DNA of 64,000 nucleotides from JAGVGT01 sp963807225 (GTDB taxonomy: Bacteria > Desulfobacterota > Desulfobulbia > Desulfobulbales > JAGXFP01), in contig CAWEAD010000012.1 of assembly GCA_963807225.1 (NCBI GenBank), forward strand, positions 205,590 to 269,589, given 5' to 3'. The notes under the pieces were generated by a model, which was given only the letters and a program-made list of their open reading frames with translations, searched no databases and had not been told where the DNA came from. Made by a program: the position numbers and the translations under genes. Below, in pieces: positions 36,373-45,785 of this stretch (within the stretch, counting starts at the first letter, position 1; every line of letters begins with the position of its first letter).

Positions 36373-37791
36373 ATGAACCAGCAAAAAGAAGGTTGTGAAA
36401 TAGGGATGGTCGGCCTGGGGGTAATGGGGCGTAATTTGCTACTGAACATGGCTGACCACGGTTTCTCGGTGGCGGGCTATAACCGGCACCTGGATAAAGT
36501 CGAAGAGCTCCGTCGGGAAGCCAAGGGTCTGGATGTCCACGGCGCCGAAAGTATCAAGGAATTTATCGATTTGCTCCGGAAGCCGCGCGCGGTGATGATC
36601 CTGGTAACTGCCGGTCCGCCGGTGGATTCGGTCATCGACGAATTGTTGCTGCATCTGGAAAAGGGCGATCTGATCATCGATGCCGGCAATTCCCACTTTA
36701 CGGACACCAATCGGCGGGCCGAAAAACTGGCCGAAGAAGGGATCAATTTTCTCGGTATCGGGGTATCTGGCGGTGAAGAGGGCGCCCGTCTCGGGCCGAG
36801 CATCATGCCCGGCGGACCGCAAGAGGCCTACGAGCGCGTCCGCCCGGTGCTCGAAGCCGTGGCGGCCAGGGTGAACGGTGAACCATGCGTGGACTGGCTT
36901 GGCCCCGGGTCGGCCGGCCATTTCGTCAAGATGGTCCACAACGGTATCGAATACGCGGTGATGCAGCTCATCGCCGAAACCTACGACTTGATGAAGCGCG
37001 GTCTCGGTCTTACCAACGATGAAATGCATGAAGTTTACAGCGCCTGGAACAGCGGGGAGTTGAACAGCTACCTGCTGGAAATCACCAGCCATATTTTCAG
37101 CCAGCAGGACGATAAGACCGGTAAACGGCTGATCGATGAAATTCTTGGGATCGCCAGGCAGAAAGGCACCGGGATGTGGACCTCGCAAAGCGCCATGGAA
37201 CTGCAGGTGCCGATCCCAACCATCGATCTGGCGGTAGCGATGCGGGATCTATCGATATTCGCGGATGAACGGCGGCAAGCCGGTCCTCTACTGGTGCGGC
37301 CCATCCGTCGTTTTGAAGGGGCCCGCAACGACTTCATCGGGGAACTGCGCGGAGCCCTTTTCTCGGCAATAGTCATCGCCTACGCCCAGGGCATGGCCAT
37401 GCTGGCGGTGGCATCGGACAAGTACGACTATAAGCTGAATCTGGAAGCGGTAGCGCGCATCTGGCGCGGCGGTTGCATCATTCGCGCCTCACTGCTGGAG
37501 GCCATTCGAGACGCCTTTAGCCGGAGACCGAACCTGGGCAATTTACTGCTTGATCCGGATCTGTCGAGGAAAGTCATGGCGCATCAGGAAAATCTGCGCA
37601 AGGTTGTCAGTCAAGCCTGTGAGAGCGGCATCCCCGCACCGGGCCTGATGGTGTCGCTGGCCTATCTCGACGGTTTCCGCAGTGCTTGGCTGCCGGCCAA
37701 TCTGATTCAGGCCCAGCGCGATTATTTCGGCGCCCACACATATGAACGGGTCGACGCCGAAGGCACTTTTCACACCGAATGGGAGGAGTAG
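36373..37791 (+). CDS. gnd: 6-phosphogluconate dehydrogenase, decarboxylating
   Basis: The 472 residues match the long bacterial Gnd form. Features are the nucleotide fold GMVGLGVMGRNLLLNMADHG with NRHLDK at the end of the second strand, ILVTAGPPVD, DAGNSHFTDT, GVSGGEEGARLGPSIMPGG, and the catalytic Lys and neighbours in GHFVKMVHNGIEYAVMQ. It converts 6-phosphogluconate to ribulose-5-phosphate, CO2 and NAD(P)H. A glucose-6-phosphate dehydrogenase gene is not in this window. Coupled to pgi by a 2-bp gap. Confidence 0.97.
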   Translation: MNQQKEGCEIGMVGLGVMGRNLLLNMADHGFSVAGYNRHLDKVEELRREAKGLDVHGAESIKEFIDLLRKPRAVMILVTAGPPVDSVIDELLLHLEKGDLIIDAGNSHFTDTNRRAEKLAEEGINFLGIGVSGGEEGARLGPSIMPGGPQEAYERVRPVLEAVAARVNGEPCVDWLGPGSAGHFVKMVHNGIEYAVMQLIAETYDLMKRGLGLTNDEMHEVYSAWNSGELNSYLLEITSHIFSQQDDKTGKRLIDEILGIARQKGTGMWTSQSAMELQVPIPTIDLAVAMRDLSIFADERRQAGPLLVRPIRRFEGARNDFIGELRGALFSAIVIAYAQGMAMLAVASDKYDYKLNLEAVARIWRGGCIIRASLLEAIRDAFSRRPNLGNLLLDPDLSRKVMAHQENLRKVVSQACESGIPAPGLMVSLAYLDGFRSAWLPANLIQAQRDYFGAHTYERVDAEGTFHTEWEE

Positions 37792-37879
37792 TTATCCATC
37801 TCCAACCTCAATTTCGCCATGTTTGAAGTTCAGCTCCCGGGGTGGCACAGTCAGGGTTGTATCTTGGCGGCCCTTTAAT

Positions 37880-37980
37880 AGTGTCCCGTTTGGTTAGTCC
37901 TGTGTAGTAATTGCCGGACCTCGCGGCCCCTGGCTGCGTGGCCAAAAACTCAACATAGCGCTGCTCTGCCTTCGTTGAAT
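37880..37980. repeat. MITE-like element, partial copy (family GTGTCCCGTT)
   Basis: Starts TAGTGTCCCGTTTGGTTAGTCC and follows the copy at 59620-59780 closely (CCGGACCTCGCGGCCCCTGG, CCAAAAACTCAACATAGCGC) to about 37978, after which the two diverge and no right terminal repeat is found. The remaining bases of 37792-38212 hold no gene. Confidence 0.85.
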
Positions 37981-38212
37981 TGCCGACTAACCGTTATTTC
38001 CATGTTGGAATCGTTGTCTACACTCAATATCTTGAGGGTCCATCATATATTGCGGTCAAATAGATCCTCTTTGGCTCCTCATCTCTCTTTGGCCCTCAAA
38101 ACTAAGCCCGCTTCAATATAGTCTTCTTGTAGATCTTCACGGTATGTCCTCCATTTGGCCTGACCATTGCGTATAACAGCCTAAGCGGGAAAAATTTAGC
38201 CGGCGGGATATC

Positions 38213-38401
38213 ATGAACGAATATAAACGGATTCTCGTGACCAGCCGGATGATTAAGCCATCCGGCAAGGCGATTCGAATCGGGGTTTCACTGATAAAAA
38301 CAATTTATGTAAAAGCCCCGTTTATTCCCACTGGACTCAATCTTGGTGACCCCGAAGAACGTGGTCCGAGCTGGCAACAGCCAAACGGTTGCCTTGACTA
38401 A
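38213..38401 (+). pseudogene. Universal-stress-protein N-terminal remnant
   Basis: The 62 residues start MNEYKRILVTSRMIKPSGKA, like many UspA proteins of this group, then lose similarity (IYVKAPFIPTGLNLGDPEE) and stop far short of the usual 140 residues. The ATP-binding GxxGx9G(S/T) motif is absent. It looks like a decayed or truncated gene; a real short peptide cannot be excluded. Confidence 0.35.
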
Positions 38402-38542
38402 TAAACGAAAAGCGTAGGAAGATAATATTGCGGTCAATCCCGGGATCGGAACGTGCTGACACCAGACCTTGTCTTGACTAAGAAATTACCCGGTTACCAA
38501 TGTCTCTGGCGCTCCTGCACTGACATTTGCTGAGGGCGATCC

Positions 38543-39880
38543 ATGCATAAGTTGAAACAACTCTGGATCAATATGCGGTCGAGTTTTTGGTTTATGCCGT
38601 CGCTGATTGTCGCGGTCAGCATAGCCTTCGCGGCGGTATTGATCGAAACCGATTCCCTGGGGAGCGACCGCTGGCTGGCCCGGTGGCCGCGGCTGTTCGG
38701 GGCCGGCCCGTCAGGCGCGCGCGGCATGTTGTCGACGATTGCCGGGTCGATGATGTCCGTGGTCGGCGTCACCTTCTCCATGACTCTGGTGGCTCTGTCC
38801 CTGGCTGCCAGCCAATACACCTCGCGGATCCTGCGAAATTTCATGCGCAGCCGGGTGACCCAGATTTCGCTCGGTCTCTTCGCCGGTATTTTCTCCTATT
38901 GCCTGATCGTCTTGCGCACCATTCGCGAAGGCTCCCAGACTGAATTTGTTCCCAACCTGGCGGTGTTCTTCGGGTTTGTTCTGGCGCTCGGAGGAGTTGG
39001 CGTCCTGATCTTCTTTATTCATCATATCGCCTCCTCGATTCAGGCCTCCAGCATCATCGCCTCGGTCGCTCAGGAGACCATCGTGGCCATTGATCTGCTT
39101 TATCCGGAAGAATCGGCAACGAAAACTGTTGAAGATGAAGAGCAACCACTTCCGGAAGGATTGAACTGGCAAGAAGTTCGGGCTGAGAAAAGCGGTTACA
39201 TCCAGAGCGTTGATAATAATGCGCTCCTGGGACTGGCGCTGGAGCGCCGGACTATTATCCGGATGGAGCGCGGCATCGGCGAGTTCGTGGTCCAAAATAC
39301 CCTGCTGGCCTCGCTCACCCTGAAAGACGAACCCGATCAAGAGATGATCGCTGCCATTAATGGCGCTTTCATTGTCAGTAATTACCGCACGGTGGAACAG
39401 GACCCGTCTTTCGGGATCCGGCAGATCGTTGATGTGGCCTTGAAAGCGCTTTCGCCCGGCGTCAACGACACTTCGACGGCTGTGATGTGCGTGGATTATT
39501 TGACCGCCATTCTTACCCGCCTGGCTCCCCGGCAATTCCCCCCCGCCCGTCGCTACGAAGGTGGAGAGCTGCGGGTGATCGCCATCGCTCCCCCTTTTTC
39601 AAACCTGCTGGGCGAAGCCTTCGACCAGATCCGGAGAAGTGGTGAGGGCAATATCGCCATTCTCGAAAGAATGCTCGGTGCTTTACAGACCATCGCCAGT
39701 CGGACGGTTAACCCGCAACGTCGTGATGCGATTCGTGACCAGGTAAGGTGGATTGCCGAGTTGGCCGGGCGCACCATAAAATCCGCGCATGATCACGCCG
39801 GGATCGAAAGACGGCTGAAGCACGTTTACGAGGCTCTCGAATCCGAAGTGGCTTTGGATGCAGAGGCGGAGAAGGAATAA
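38543..39880 (+). CDS. DUF2254 membrane protein
   Basis: The 445 residues have four hydrophobic segments in the first 180 (FWFMPSLIVAVSIAFAAVLI, IAGSMMSVVGVTFSMTLVAL, ISLGLFAGIFSYCLIVL, VFFGFVLALGGVGVLIFFI) and a large cytoplasmic C-terminal region containing the family hallmarks SQYTSRILRNFM and ALKALSPGVNDTSTA. The function is unknown for the family. It lies 4 bp before the N-ATPase operon on the same strand, which suggests co-transcription. Confidence 0.88.
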   Translation: MHKLKQLWINMRSSFWFMPSLIVAVSIAFAAVLIETDSLGSDRWLARWPRLFGAGPSGARGMLSTIAGSMMSVVGVTFSMTLVALSLAASQYTSRILRNFMRSRVTQISLGLFAGIFSYCLIVLRTIREGSQTEFVPNLAVFFGFVLALGGVGVLIFFIHHIASSIQASSIIASVAQETIVAIDLLYPEESATKTVEDEEQPLPEGLNWQEVRAEKSGYIQSVDNNALLGLALERRTIIRMERGIGEFVVQNTLLASLTLKDEPDQEMIAAINGAFIVSNYRTVEQDPSFGIRQIVDVALKALSPGVNDTSTAVMCVDYLTAILTRLAPRQFPPARRYEGGELRVIAIAPPFSNLLGEAFDQIRRSGEGNIAILERMLGALQTIASRTVNPQRRDAIRDQVRWIAELAGRTIKSAHDHAGIERRLKHVYEALESEVALDAEAEKE

Positions 39881-39884
39881 TTCG

Positions 39885-41402
39885 GTGATCTCGAATCGAG
39901 GCATGGGGAAACAAACCAGTTCAGTGAACGTCGGCACGGTGGTTTCAGTGCGCGGAAGTGTCGTTGATATCCGCTTCGAGGGGCAACTGCCGCCGATCAA
40001 CTCGTTGCTGCGGGCGGGGAAGGGCGGCGCCATCGTCATCGAGGTGCAGGCTCAGCATGATGCGCATCACGTGCGGGCAATCGCCTTGACCCCCACCCAG
40101 GGTCTTGCTCGCGACATGGCGGTAACCGACAGCGGCGCCCCTTTGCAGGCGCCGGTCGGTAAAGGCATTCTCTCACGGATGTTCGACGTTTTCGGGAACA
40201 CCATCGACCGCGAAGGGGCCTTGGCCGACGTGCAATGGCGTTCCGTGCATAGCGCCCCACCGCCGTTGGCCCGGCGCTCCACCCAGTCGGAAATCTTTGC
40301 TACCGGCATCAAGGTTATCGATGTGCTGATGCCGCTGGAGCGCGGTGGCAAGGCGGGACTGTTCGGCGGCGCCGGTGTGGGCAAAACGGTGCTGCTCACC
40401 GAGATGATTCACAACATGGTCGGGCAGCAGGAAGGAGTCAGTATCTTTTGCGGCATCGGCGAACGCTGCCGGGAAGGGGAGGAGCTCTACCGCGATATGA
40501 ATGCTGCCGGGGTGCTGCCGAACATGGTGATGGTCTTCGGCCAGATGAATGAGCCTCCCGGCGCCCGTTTTCGCGTCGGCCACGCGGCGCTGACCATGGC
40601 CGAATATTTTCGTGACGACGAACATCGGGATGTGCTGCTGCTGGTCGATAACATATTCCGTTTCATTCAGGCCGGCATGGAGGTTTCCGGCTTGATGGGG
40701 CAGATGCCGTCACGTCTGGGTTATCAACCGACCATGGGCACCGAGCTGTCGGGCTTCGAGGAACGCATCGCCAATACAGATACCGGCGCCATCACCTCGA
40801 TCCAGGCGGTGTACGTTCCTGCCGACGATTTCACCGATCCGGCGGCGGTGCATACCTTCTCGCATCTTTCCGCCTCGATCGTGCTTTCGCGCAAGCGGGC
40901 CAGCGAAGGTTTTTATCCGGCCATCGACCCGCTCCAGTCCAACTCCAAGATGGCCACGCCGGGCATTGTCGGTACCCGCCATTATGAGTTGGCCCAGGAA
41001 ATTCGGCGAACGCTGGCACAATACGCGGAACTCAAGGACATCATCGCCATGCTTGGCCTGGAACAGCTTTCCGCCGAGGATCGCCAGGTAGTCGCCCGAG
41101 CCCGACAACTGGAGCGTTTTCTCACCCAGCCCTTTTTCACCACCGAGCAGTTCACCGGCCTGGCCGGCAAGATGGTCAGTCTTGAGGAAGCCCTGGACGG
41201 TTGCGAGCGTATCTTGAATGATGAATTCAAGGACTACCCGGAGAGCGCGCTGTACATGATCGGCGCCATTGCCGAAGCGAAGGAAAGGCGGAAACCTGGC
41301 TCAGCCGTTCCCTCAACTCGGGAGAAGGGCAAGGATGGACCGGAGCCGGTGGCGAAACCCGGGCCGCCCGAACAGGATGGAGCTGACCCCGATGAATCTT
41401 AA
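39885..41402 (+). CDS. atpD: N-ATPase beta subunit
   Basis: About 505 residues. GTG 39885 is chosen because GAAGGA sits eight bases before it; the ATG at 39903 has GAGG only one base away. It has Walker A GGAGVGKTVLL, the catalytic Glu/Arg region GERCREGEELY, and the Walker B equivalent DVLLLVDNIFRFIQAG. The extended charged C-terminus (residues about 465-505) is typical of N-ATPase beta. The gene order from here, atpD-C-Q-R-B-E-F-A-G, is the N-ATPase order and not that of the housekeeping F-ATPase. Confidence 0.96.
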   Translation: MISNRGMGKQTSSVNVGTVVSVRGSVVDIRFEGQLPPINSLLRAGKGGAIVIEVQAQHDAHHVRAIALTPTQGLARDMAVTDSGAPLQAPVGKGILSRMFDVFGNTIDREGALADVQWRSVHSAPPPLARRSTQSEIFATGIKVIDVLMPLERGGKAGLFGGAGVGKTVLLTEMIHNMVGQQEGVSIFCGIGERCREGEELYRDMNAAGVLPNMVMVFGQMNEPPGARFRVGHAALTMAEYFRDDEHRDVLLLVDNIFRFIQAGMEVSGLMGQMPSRLGYQPTMGTELSGFEERIANTDTGAITSIQAVYVPADDFTDPAAVHTFSHLSASIVLSRKRASEGFYPAIDPLQSNSKMATPGIVGTRHYELAQEIRRTLAQYAELKDIIAMLGLEQLSAEDRQVVARARQLERFLTQPFFTTEQFTGLAGKMVSLEEALDGCERILNDEFKDYPESALYMIGAIAEAKERRKPGSAVPSTREKGKDGPEPVAKPGPPEQDGADPDES

Positions 41403-41781
41403 AATTCTCCTCCCCTTTAAAATCTTCGTCGAGAAGACCAAGGTGATGCGAATCGTCGCCGAGACCCAGGCCGGCGCCTTTGGGATCCTGCCCCATCGCC
41501 TCGACTGCGTCGCCGCCATCGCGCCGGGGATTCTGACCTACGAAAGTGCCGCTGAGGGGGAGGTCTACATCGCGGTCGATGAGGGGGTGTTGGTCAAGAC
41601 CGGCCCGGTGGTAATGGTTTCCGTGCGTCGGGCGCTGGCGGGAGGGGATCTCAGCCGATTGCGCGATTTGGTGGAACAGGAGTTTATGGCCCTGGACGCG
41701 CGCGAGAAAAGTGTGCGTTCGGTGATGGCGAAAATGGAAGCCGGATTTCTGCGGCGTTTTGCGGCTTTTCAACATGAATGA
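41392..41781 (+). CDS. atpC: N-ATPase epsilon subunit
   Basis: About 129 residues from ATG 41392 (RBS GGAG nine bases before), overlapping the atpD stop by 11 bases. The N-terminal beta-sandwich pattern MNLKILLPFKIFVEKTKV, ETQAGAFGILPHRLDCVAAI and GEVYIAVDEGVLVKTG is epsilon-like; the C-terminal helical part is short. It forms the central stalk with gamma. Confidence 0.93.
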   Translation: MNLKILLPFKIFVEKTKVMRIVAETQAGAFGILPHRLDCVAAIAPGILTYESAAEGEVYIAVDEGVLVKTGPVVMVSVRRALAGGDLSRLRDLVEQEFMALDAREKSVRSVMAKMEAGFLRRFAAFQHE

Positions 41782-42112
41782 CGAGCCGACCGAAAAACCT
41801 CCGGGAAAAACGCCACCCTTCGTCGGTCGGATCGGCGCCAAGGCGGCACGCAAGCTCAAGGCGCAGCGCAACCCGACGCCGGGGGTCTGGTTCGGCCTGG
41901 GCATGATGGGGCTGGTCGGCTGGTCGGTGGCCGTTCCGACCCTGCTCGGCGCGGCGCTGGGGCTCTGGCTGGACAAACACCATCCGGGCAAGCATGACTG
42001 GACCCTGGCGCTGTTGGTGGCCGGGCTGGTGATCGGTTGTTTGAACGCGTGGCGTTGGGTGGCCAGAGAAGAGCAGGCTATGCGGGAGGAAAAGGATGAT
42101 AACGATGACTGA
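41774..42112 (+). CDS. atpQ: N-ATPase AtpQ (AtpI-like) membrane protein
   Basis: About 112 residues from ATG 41774, overlapping the end of atpC by 8 bases. Two helices (GVWFGLGMMGLVGWSVAVPTLLGAALGLWL and WTLALLVAGLVIGCLNAWRW) are separated by a Lys/His loop, as in AtpI/DUF-type accessory proteins that assist c-ring assembly. Position 3 in the operon matches the published N-ATPase layout. Confidence 0.88.
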   Translation: MNDEPTEKPPGKTPPFVGRIGAKAARKLKAQRNPTPGVWFGLGMMGLVGWSVAVPTLLGAALGLWLDKHHPGKHDWTLALLVAGLVIGCLNAWRWVAREEQAMREEKDDNDD

Positions 42113-42419
42113 AACGCTGCCGCTGCTGCTGGCCTGGCTGGCGGGTGGCGGACTCGGAACGTTCTTCTTTGGCGGACTTTGGTGGACGGTGCGCCGGACC
42201 GTATCGTCACCTCATCCGGGGCGCTGGTTGTTCGGCAGCCTGCTGCTGCGGCTGGGCCTGGTCCTGACCGGGTTTTACCTGGTCTCCGGCGACCATTGGC
42301 AGCGATTGCTGCTCTGTCTGCTGGGATTTGTCATGGCGCGTTTCATGGTACTGCGGCTGACCGGGTCGCCGGTCGCCCCCTGCAACTCCACAACCCAGGA
42401 AACCGGCCATGCGTCTTAG
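42096..42419 (+). CDS. atpR: N-ATPase AtpR membrane protein
   Basis: The 107 residues hold three hydrophobic segments (LLLAWLAGGGLGTFFFGGLW, LFGSLLLRLGLVLTGFYLV and LLLCLLGFVMARFMVL). AtpR is known only from N-ATPase operons and is of uncertain function. Two ATGs (42096 and 42105) are possible; GGAGG precedes both. It overlaps atpQ by 17 bases and atpB by 11. Confidence 0.88.
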   Translation: MITMTETLPLLLAWLAGGGLGTFFFGGLWWTVRRTVSSPHPGRWLFGSLLLRLGLVLTGFYLVSGDHWQRLLLCLLGFVMARFMVLRLTGSPVAPCNSTTQETGHAS

Positions 42420-43104
42420 CCCCGATGAGATCATTTTCTGGCAATTCGGCATGGTCAAACTGAACGCCACCATCGTCTTCACCTGGGGATTGATGTTCCT
42501 GCTGGCCGTCGGTGCCAAACTGATCACCCGCAAACTTTCCCCGGACCTGCAACGTTCCCGCTGGCAAAATCTTCTGGAGATAGTGGTCACGGCCATCGAG
42601 AAACAAATTGTCGAGGTAGGGCTGAACCAGCCGCGCCGCTATCTCGGCTTTCTGGGTACCCTTTTTCTGTTTGTCGCCGCCGCCAGCCTCTGCACCATCA
42701 TTCCCGGCTACGAACCGCCAACCGGTTCGCTCTCGACCACCACGGCCCTGGCGTTGTGCGTGTTTTTCGCCGTGCCGTTCTTCGGCATCGTGGAACAGGG
42801 GATGGGCGGTTATCTCAAGTCATACGCGGAGCCGACCCTGATCATGTTGCCGTTCAACATCGTCAGCGAACTTTCACGCACTCTGGCCCTGGCCATCCGC
42901 TTGTTCGGCAACATGATGAGCGGGGTGATGATCCTCGGGATTCTGCTGTCCATTACCCCCTTCCTCTTTCCCATTGTCATGACGGTGCTCGGCCTGCTCA
43001 CCGGTATGGTGCAGGCCTATATCTTCAGTATCCTGGCAGCGGTGTATATCGCGGCCGCCACCCGCGTCCGTCAACCGAAATCCGTAGCGGGGCTCAACCC
43101 GTGA
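42409..43104 (+). CDS. atpB: N-ATPase subunit a
   Basis: The 231 residues have five to six helices and the essential Arg in LALAIRLFGNMMSGVMI, next to GYLKSYAEPTLIMLPFNIV. It forms the ion half-channels against the c-ring. Its start overlaps the end of atpR by 11 bases. Confidence 0.95.
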   Translation: MRLSPDEIIFWQFGMVKLNATIVFTWGLMFLLAVGAKLITRKLSPDLQRSRWQNLLEIVVTAIEKQIVEVGLNQPRRYLGFLGTLFLFVAAASLCTIIPGYEPPTGSLSTTTALALCVFFAVPFFGIVEQGMGGYLKSYAEPTLIMLPFNIVSELSRTLALAIRLFGNMMSGVMILGILLSITPFLFPIVMTVLGLLTGMVQAYIFSILAAVYIAAATRVRQPKSVAGLNP

Positions 43105-43128
43105 AGCAACCAAGGCAAAGGAGACATC

Positions 43129-43410
43129 ATGGATAGTCTGACCATCATCGCGGTGGCATCAATTGTCATTGCCGGCCTCACCACCGGCTTCGGCTGTCTG
43201 GGGCCGGCGCTGGCGGAAGGACGGGCGGTCGCGACGGCGCTCACTTCGCTGGCCCAGCAGCCCGATGCCTCGGCCACCATCACCCGGACCCTGTTTGTCG
43301 GTTTGGCGATGATCGAGTCCATGGCCATCTACTGTTTCGTGGTCTCGATGATCCTCATTTTCGCCAATCCCTTCTGGAATTTCGTTATCGCCCAAACCGC
43401 GGGGAAGTGA
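43129..43410 (+). CDS. atpE: N-ATPase subunit c with Na+-type site
   Basis: The 93 residues form a helical hairpin with the polar loop TSLAQQPDASATITR. Helix 2 contains E63-S64 and Y68 (LAMIESMAIYCF), the ES-x3-Y pattern of Na+-binding c subunits, and helix 1 carries a carboxylate E30 (PALAEGRA) where Na+ c subunits have Gln or Glu. Na+ coupling is therefore likely but not proven by sequence alone. Good RBS (AAAGGAGA). Confidence 0.95.
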   Translation: MDSLTIIAVASIVIAGLTTGFGCLGPALAEGRAVATALTSLAQQPDASATITRTLFVGLAMIESMAIYCFVVSMILIFANPFWNFVIAQTAGK

Positions 43411-43413
43411 TCC

Positions 43414-44232
43414 ATGCTCATCGATTGGTTCACCGTGGGTGCCCAGGCGCTCAACTTCTTCATCCTGGTCTGGTTGCTGAAGCATTTTCTTTACCAACCT
43501 ATCCTCAATGCGATCGACGCGCGCGAGAAGCGAATCGCCGGGGAATTGGCCGACGCCGACAGCCAAAAGGCCGAAGCCCGGGAAGAACGTAAGGAATTCC
43601 AACGCAAGAACGAGGAATTCGATCGGCAGCGGACCTCCCTCCTGGAACAGGCGACTAATGAGGCCAAAGCCGAGCGGCAGCGCCTCCTCGATGAAGCAAG
43701 ACAGGCCGCCGAAGTCTTGGCAGTCAAGCGTCGGGAAACGCTGAGAAACGAAGCCCGGAACTTAAGCCAGTCCATCCAGCGCCGGACCCGGGAGGAGGTA
43801 TTCGCCATCTCTCGCAAAGCGCTGACGGATCTTGCCACGACGACTTTGGAAGAACGGTTGGCCGAGGTGTTCATAAGACGTCTGCGGGAGTTGGACGACC
43901 AGGCCAAAGCCGGCCTGGCCGCTGACCTCAAGATAGCCTCCACCCCAGTGTTGGTGCGCAGCGCCTTCGACCTGCCGGCGGCGCAACGGGCGGAGTTGCA
44001 AAAAGCGCTCAACGAAACCTTTTCGGCGGAAGTCCGGATCCGTTTCGAAACCGCGCCGGATCTGGTCGCCGGCATCGAACTAAGCAACAATGGACGAAAA
44101 GTGGCCTGGAGCATCGCCGATTACCTCACCTCGCTGGAAAAGGGTGTCGCCGAACTTCTGCGTGAGCAGTGCAGACCTGCTGTCACCGCCGGTTCCGAAC
44201 CCGGAGAACCCGAGCCCGAGGCCAAGAGTTGA
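43414..44232 (+). CDS. atpF: N-ATPase subunit b, long form
   Basis: The 272 residues begin with one helix (AQALNFFILVWLLKHFLYQPI) followed by a long charged coiled coil (about 40-150, EERKEFQRKNEEFDRQR) and a folded C-terminal part (LSAEVRIRFETAPDLVAGIEL-like). The last part resembles the C-terminal segment of delta, and no delta gene is present, as is usual in N-ATPase operons; the b protein probably fills that role. It overlaps atpA by one base (TGATG). Confidence 0.93.
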   Translation: MLIDWFTVGAQALNFFILVWLLKHFLYQPILNAIDAREKRIAGELADADSQKAEAREERKEFQRKNEEFDRQRTSLLEQATNEAKAERQRLLDEARQAAEVLAVKRRETLRNEARNLSQSIQRRTREEVFAISRKALTDLATTTLEERLAEVFIRRLRELDDQAKAGLAADLKIASTPVLVRSAFDLPAAQRAELQKALNETFSAEVRIRFETAPDLVAGIELSNNGRKVAWSIADYLTSLEKGVAELLREQCRPAVTAGSEPGEPEPEAKS

Positions 44233-45785
44233 TGCCCATTGAACCAGACAGCCTCCGGAACGTTTTCGACCGCACCTTGGCCGGCATAAGCCAAATCCGG
44301 GAAACATTTACGCCGCGGCTGTCGCCTCGGGAGGTGGGTACGATCACCAGTATCGCCACGGGCATCGCCAAGGTTTCCGGCCTGCCCGGCGTGGGTTTCG
44401 AGGAGGTACTGCGTTTTCGCGGCGACATCTACGGCATCGCCTTCAATGTCGATGCGGACGAAATCGGGGTGGTTCTGCTGGGTGAATACTGGCGGTTGCA
44501 GGCCGGCGATGAAGTAGAACGGCGCGGGCACGTGCTGGATGTGCCGGTGGGAGACGGTTTGATCGGACGCATTATCAATCCCTTGGGGCAACCTCTGGAC
44601 GACGGTGGCCCGGTGGTTTCCAGCCGACGCCTGCCCATCGAACGCCCGGCCCCGCATATCATGGACCGCGCCCCCGTCACCGTGCCTCTCCAGACCGGCG
44701 TCAAAGTCATCGATGCGCTCATTCCAGTGGGCCGCGGCCAGCGCGAGTTGATTCTCGGCGACCGCCAGACCGGCAAAACCGCCATTGCCATCGACACCAT
44801 CCTCAACCAGCGCGACCGCAATGTCCTCTGCGTTTATTGCGCCATCGGTCAGCGCGCCTCCGCAGTCGCCAAGGTAGTGGCTGCTTTGCGGGAAAAGGGG
44901 GCGATGGAGTACACCGTCGTTGTCGTGACCGAAGGCAATGACCCGCCAGGTCTCGCCTATATCGCCCCCTACGCCGCCACCAGCATCGCGGAGTATTTCA
45001 TGGAAGCGGGCCGTGATGTGCTGATCGTTTACGACGATCTCACCCATCACGCCCGGGCTTACCGCGAACTCTCGCTTCTGCTGCGGCGCCCGCCCGGCCG
45101 GGAGGCTTTTCCCGGCGACATCTTTTACATTCACGCCAGGCTGCTGGAGCGGGCCACCCATCTGCGCGACGAACTCGGCGGCGGCTCGCTGACCGCCCTG
45201 CCCATCATCGAAACCGAAGCGCAGGATATTTCCGCCTATATTCCGACCAACCTGATTTCCATCACCGACGGGCAGATCTATCTCTCGCCGTTGCTGTTCG
45301 AGTTAGGAGTGCTGCCCGCGGTCGATGTCGGCAAATCCGTCTCCCGCGTCGGCGGTAAGGCGCAACAGGCGGCCTACCGCGCCGGGGCAGGCGACCTCAA
45401 ACTCGCCTACGCCCAGTTCGAGGAGTTGGAAACCTTTGCCCGATTTGGCGCCCGGCTGGATGAGAATACCCGCAAAATCATCGCCCATGGCCGGCGCATC
45501 CGGGTCTGCCTCAAGCAACAGGAATTCACGCCGGTATCCGTGCCAGCCCAAATCGCCGGGCTGCTGGCATTGACCGCGAAACTCTTTGACGAGGTGCCGC
45601 TTGAACGGATGACCGAGGCCGAGCAGGCAGTGCATGAGGCGGCGGCGGAGATCCCGCCGGAGGTGCGTGAAAGATTTGCCGGCGCCGACAAGTTGAGCGA
45701 CGAGGACCGCCGGACCATCATTGAAATTTCTCGTACCGCCATTGCCCCCTTTCTGGCTGAATCCGAACCCGGGGGGAAGAAGTGA
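44232..45785 (+). CDS. atpA: N-ATPase alpha subunit
   Basis: About 517 residues from ATG 44232. Walker A is GDRQTGKTAIA, followed by YCAIGQRASAVAKVV, the VLIVYDDLTHHARAYRELSLLLRRPPGREAFPGD-type segment and QIYLSPLLFELGVLPAVDVG. It binds nucleotide non-catalytically in the alpha3beta3 head. The gene overlaps both atpF and atpG by 1-4 bases. Confidence 0.95.
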   Translation: MPIEPDSLRNVFDRTLAGISQIRETFTPRLSPREVGTITSIATGIAKVSGLPGVGFEEVLRFRGDIYGIAFNVDADEIGVVLLGEYWRLQAGDEVERRGHVLDVPVGDGLIGRIINPLGQPLDDGGPVVSSRRLPIERPAPHIMDRAPVTVPLQTGVKVIDALIPVGRGQRELILGDRQTGKTAIAIDTILNQRDRNVLCVYCAIGQRASAVAKVVAALREKGAMEYTVVVVTEGNDPPGLAYIAPYAATSIAEYFMEAGRDVLIVYDDLTHHARAYRELSLLLRRPPGREAFPGDIFYIHARLLERATHLRDELGGGSLTALPIIETEAQDISAYIPTNLISITDGQIYLSPLLFELGVLPAVDVGKSVSRVGGKAQQAAYRAGAGDLKLAYAQFEELETFARFGARLDENTRKIIAHGRRIRVCLKQQEFTPVSVPAQIAGLLALTAKLFDEVPLERMTEAEQAVHEAAAEIPPEVRERFAGADKLSDEDRRTIIEISRTAIAPFLAESEPGGKK

